From JANYCO01 sp035535995 (GTDB taxonomy: Bacteria > Bacteroidota > Bacteroidia > Cytophagales > Cytophagaceae): a stretch of 64,000 bases of DNA. How positions within the stretch are numbered: position 1 is the first letter of the stretch; each line of letters opens with the position of its first letter. Below the pieces are notes generated by a model that saw only the letters and a program-made list of their open reading frames with translations, ran no database searches and had not been told where the DNA came from. The DNA is taken from positions 124,001 through 188,000 of the forward strand of contig DATLOZ010000019.1 of assembly GCA_035535995.1 (NCBI GenBank), read 5' to 3'. Positions 61,454 to 64,000 of the stretch are shown here, piece by piece. The position numbers and the translations under genes were made by a program.

Positions 61454-63127
61454 ATGAGTAACGAAACCATCATATTTTCTATGGCAGGGGTCAGCAAGAT
61501 CTACCCTCCCAAGAAACAGGTACTGAAAGATATTTACTTATCCTTTTTCTATGGCGCTAAGATTGGCGTACTCGGACTCAACGGCTCGGGTAAATCTTCT
61601 CTGCTGCGCATCATCGCTGGCGTTGACAAAGAATTCATCGGTGACCTTGCTTTCACTGGCGGCTATAGCGTTGGCCTTTTAGAACAAGAGCCACAGCTGG
61701 ACCCAACAAAAACAGTAAAAGAAATCGTAGAAGAAGGTGCTCAGGAAATAGTAGACCTGCTGAAAGAATTTGAGGAGATCAACCTGAAATTCTCCGAACC
61801 AATGAGCGACGATGAGATGACCAAACTTATCGAACGCCAGGGAGAGGTACAAGAGAAACTGGACAATACGAATGCCTGGGAACTTGACAGTAAGCTGGAA
61901 CGTGCCATGGATGCCCTCCGTTGCCCACCTTCCGATGCCTTGATAGCCAATCTTTCCGGTGGTGAAAAAAGAAGAGTAGCGCTCTGTCGCCTTCTGTTGA
62001 AAGAGCCGGATGTACTGCTCCTCGATGAACCTACCAACCACCTTGATGCAGAGTCGGTAAACTGGTTGGAACTGCACTTACAACAATACAAAGGAACCGT
62101 GATCGCAGTAACCCACGACCGTTACTTCCTCGACAACGTAGCAGGCTGGATCCTGGAGCTCGATAGAGGAGAAGGAATTCCATGGAAAGGAAATTATTCT
62201 TCCTGGCTGGAGCAAAAACAAAACAGGCTAGCCAAGGAAGAAAAAACGGAATCCAAGCGTCAGAAAACATTGCAGCGCGAGTTGGAATGGGTACGCATGG
62301 CTCCAAAAGCGCGTCACGCGAAATCAAAAGCGCGTCTTAGCTCGTATGAAAAATTACTGGGCGAAGATGCCAAACAAAAAGAAGATAAGCTGGAGCTCTT
62401 TATCCCTGCAGGAAAACGTCTTGGTACAAAAGTGATCGAAGCAGTGAATGTATCCAAAGCATTTGGAGAAAAACTATTGTACGAGAATTTAAATTTCTCT
62501 CTTCCGCAAGGAGGTATTGTAGGGATCATTGGTCCGAATGGTGCGGGTAAAACTACCTTGTTTAAACTCATCACCGGAAAATTGAAGCCTGATGCTGGTA
62601 CTTTTGAAGTAGGAGAGACCGTAGAGATCGGCTACCTGGATCAGGAGCACGATACATTGGACCCAAATAAATCGGTATTTGAACTGATCTCCGGCGGCAC
62701 GGAAACCATGCTGCTGGCGGGCAAGCAAGTAAACTCCAGAGCCTACGTAAGCAAATTCAATTTCGCCGGTGCCGACCAGGAGAAAAAGGTAGGCGCACTT
62801 TCCGGAGGAGAAAGAAACCGCGTACACCTTGCAATGACTTTGAAAATGGGTGCTAACCTGTTGCTGCTGGATGAGCCTACCAACGATCTGGATGTAAACA
62901 CACTTCGCGCACTCGAAGAAGCGCTTGAAAACTTCGGAGGCTGTGCAGTGATCATCTCCCACGACCGCTGGTTCCTGGATAGAGTAGCTACACATATCCT
63001 GGCTTTCGAAGGCGATTCGCAAGTATATTGGTTTGAAGGAAACTTCTCCGAGTACGAAGAGAACAAGAAGAAAAGACTAGGCGATACGGAGCCGAAGAGA
63101 ATTCGATATAAGAAGCTGGTAGAATAA
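61454..63127 (+). CDS. ettA: Energy-dependent translational throttle protein EttA (ABC-F)
   Basis: Binds the ribosomal E site and gates entry into elongation according to ATP/ADP. The 557 residues match E. coli EttA. Features: FSMAGVSKIYPPKKQVLKDI at the start, Walker A GLNGSGKSSLLRIIAGVD (about 36-53), and the arm between SVGLLEQEPQLDPTKTVKEI and LDSKLERAMDALRCPP. The linker has MAPKARHAKSKARLSSYEKL, the second Walker A is GPNGAGKTTLFKLITGK, and there are two LSGGE signatures. It is monocistronic with a terminator at 63149. Confidence 0.96.
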   Translation: MSNETIIFSMAGVSKIYPPKKQVLKDIYLSFFYGAKIGVLGLNGSGKSSLLRIIAGVDKEFIGDLAFTGGYSVGLLEQEPQLDPTKTVKEIVEEGAQEIVDLLKEFEEINLKFSEPMSDDEMTKLIERQGEVQEKLDNTNAWELDSKLERAMDALRCPPSDALIANLSGGEKRRVALCRLLLKEPDVLLLDEPTNHLDAESVNWLELHLQQYKGTVIAVTHDRYFLDNVAGWILELDRGEGIPWKGNYSSWLEQKQNRLAKEEKTESKRQKTLQRELEWVRMAPKARHAKSKARLSSYEKLLGEDAKQKEDKLELFIPAGKRLGTKVIEAVNVSKAFGEKLLYENLNFSLPQGGIVGIIGPNGAGKTTLFKLITGKLKPDAGTFEVGETVEIGYLDQEHDTLDPNKSVFELISGGTETMLLAGKQVNSRAYVSKFNFAGADQEKKVGALSGGERNRVHLAMTLKMGANLLLLDEPTNDLDVNTLRALEEALENFGGCAVIISHDRWFLDRVATHILAFEGDSQVYWFEGNFSEYEENKKKRLGDTEPKRIRYKKLVE

Positions 63128-63148
63128 TTGAAGAGAAAAAAGAAAATT

Positions 63149-63190
63149 AAAATCCCTCCAGTTTATTGAAAGTGGAGGGATTTTAGTTTT
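63149..63190 (+). terminator. Terminator of ettA
   Basis: AAAATCCCTCCA (63149-63160) pairs with TGGAGGGATTTT (63173-63184), followed by AGTTTTT. Confidence 0.9.
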
Positions 63191-63276
63191 TGTAGAAATA
63201 TCATATAAAATAATGGCTATCGTTTTATGCATTTAGCAAAACCTTATAAGTAAACAGGTAGTCAACTAAAATAAGA

Positions 63277-64000
63277 ATGAAAAATATCCTCGGTGCCCTC
63301 TTAGTTTTCATCGGAGCCGTTTGCTTTTCTGCGAAAGCAGTGATGGTAAAACTTACCTATACTCACGCCGTAGACGCCATCACAGTGCTTACTTTGCGGA
63401 TGTTATTTTCATTACCCTTTTATATTGTGATCTTATTTTGGAACCGCCGCAAACTGATGGAATCGCGTGCAATGCTTACGAATAAAGATTGGATTAACCT
63501 GGTGATCATGGGAGTAGTAGGATATTATCTCGCCAGTATTTTTGATTTTATAGGATTGGAATATGTTACCGCAGGCCTGGAACGCTTGATCCTATTTATT
63601 TATCCTACAATCGTAGTAATACTTTCCGCATTATTTCTAAAAAAGAAAATAGGGAAAACAGAATACATCGCATTAGGTCTTACGTATTTCGGTGTACTCG
63701 TAGTGTTTCTCGACGATGCCGTAGTGGTACAGAAAAATGTAGTGTTAGGTTCCCTGTTTATTTTTGGAAGCGCGCTCACATACGCTTTTTATTTAGTGGG
63801 CACTGGTCAGCTCACGCCCAAACTGGGCTCTGTCAATTACACGGCACTTTCAATGATCATTTCTTCGCTGGCTGTATTCATTCATTATCTATGTGTCGGA
63901 GGGAAAATCCCGAAACTGTTTGAAAATAAAGATGTGTTAATCCTTACAGTGAACATGGCTATTTTTTCTACCGTCATCCCTTCCTTCCTGATTACAGAAG
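63277..64000 (+). CDS. DMT-superfamily (EamA) transporter, truncated by window edge
   Basis: At least 241 residues from the ATG at 63277; the C-terminus lies beyond the window. Eight or so hydrophobic helices are visible, with the EamA duplication: the first half has FIGAVCFSAKAVMVKLTYTH, ITVLTLRMLFSLPFYIVILF, and ERLILFIYPTIVVILSALFL; the second half begins at VVLGSLFIFGSALTYAFYLV. This is a typical ten-helix metabolite exporter or permease. The substrate is unknown. Confidence 0.88.
   Translation, partial: MKNILGALLVFIGAVCFSAKAVMVKLTYTHAVDAITVLTLRMLFSLPFYIVILFWNRRKLMESRAMLTNKDWINLVIMGVVGYYLASIFDFIGLEYVTAGLERLILFIYPTIVVILSALFLKKKIGKTEYIALGLTYFGVLVVFLDDAVVVQKNVVLGSLFIFGSALTYAFYLVGTGQLTPKLGSVNYTALSMIISSLAVFIHYLCVGGKIPKLFENKDVLILTVNMAIFSTVIPSFLITE

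Overview
The window is chromosomal core DNA from a member of the Bacteroidota, most likely a Cytophagales-type bacterium. Evidence: promoters of the TTTG/TTG - N19-21 - TAnnTTTG type; a tmRNA whose tag reads GEEQSYALAA; a type IX secretion plug protein and a cargo protein with a type A sorting domain; and families typical of the phylum (DUF5683, DUF2490, TIGR03915, DUF2795, DUF1653). No phage, plasmid, rRNA or tRNA gene is visible. The exact genus cannot be read from the sequence.

Layout. 0-1.5 kb: tRNA maturation (CCA-adding enzyme, TsaC). 1.7-10.2 kb: pyrG-yidC, then parA-parB-DUF5683-dapB-lepB. 10.4-16.7 kb: ychF, a lone Cas6-like gene, the T9SS plug gene, an ABC-F ATPase, DUF1653 and dCMP deaminase. 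16.8-22.5 kb: an esterase, murB, two coupled GT2 glycosyltransferases and a BamA-like barrel. 22.7-32.1 kb: trmN6, an SRPBCC protein, icd, a GT39-like membrane protein, an M16 peptidase and dnaX. 32.3-36.1 kb: a 1062-residue T9SS cargo and ssrA. 36.2-46.5 kb: accessory and hypothetical genes, including DUF481, DUF2490, DinB, GH18, a TIGR03915 protein, DUF421, a GIY-YIG protein and a three-gene sigma-factor operon. 46.6-64 kb: a second ABC-F, a C1 peptidase, GH3 bglX, a multi-PAS kinase with a receiver-only regulator, queA-ispD, a small ABC ATPase, ettA and a truncated DMT transporter.

Intergenic DNA is unusually rich in inverted repeats belonging to several families: AT-rich hairpins with a TTATGAATGTTGA-type core; a GATGCCGGATACCAGAT family, including two near-identical ~175-190 bp copies with terminal inverted repeats; CAAAGGACGCAA-type repeats; and GCTGGCGGGGACGCCAGC hairpins. 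Several touch stop codons or -7 promoter boxes.

The observations most worth following are: the orphan Cas6 with no visible array and no histidine at the usual catalytic position; dnaX, where an A10 tract closes the 383-residue frame while a -1 shift opens a ~586-residue tau-length product; a three-gene operon with the order and topology of CnrYXH (small one-TM protein, anchored His/Met-rich CpxP-like sensor, ECF sigma); several genes whose -7 box lies only a few bases before the ATG, suggesting leaderless mRNAs; and the MITE-like repeat pair. No clearly new multi-gene system could be demonstrated from sequence reading alone.
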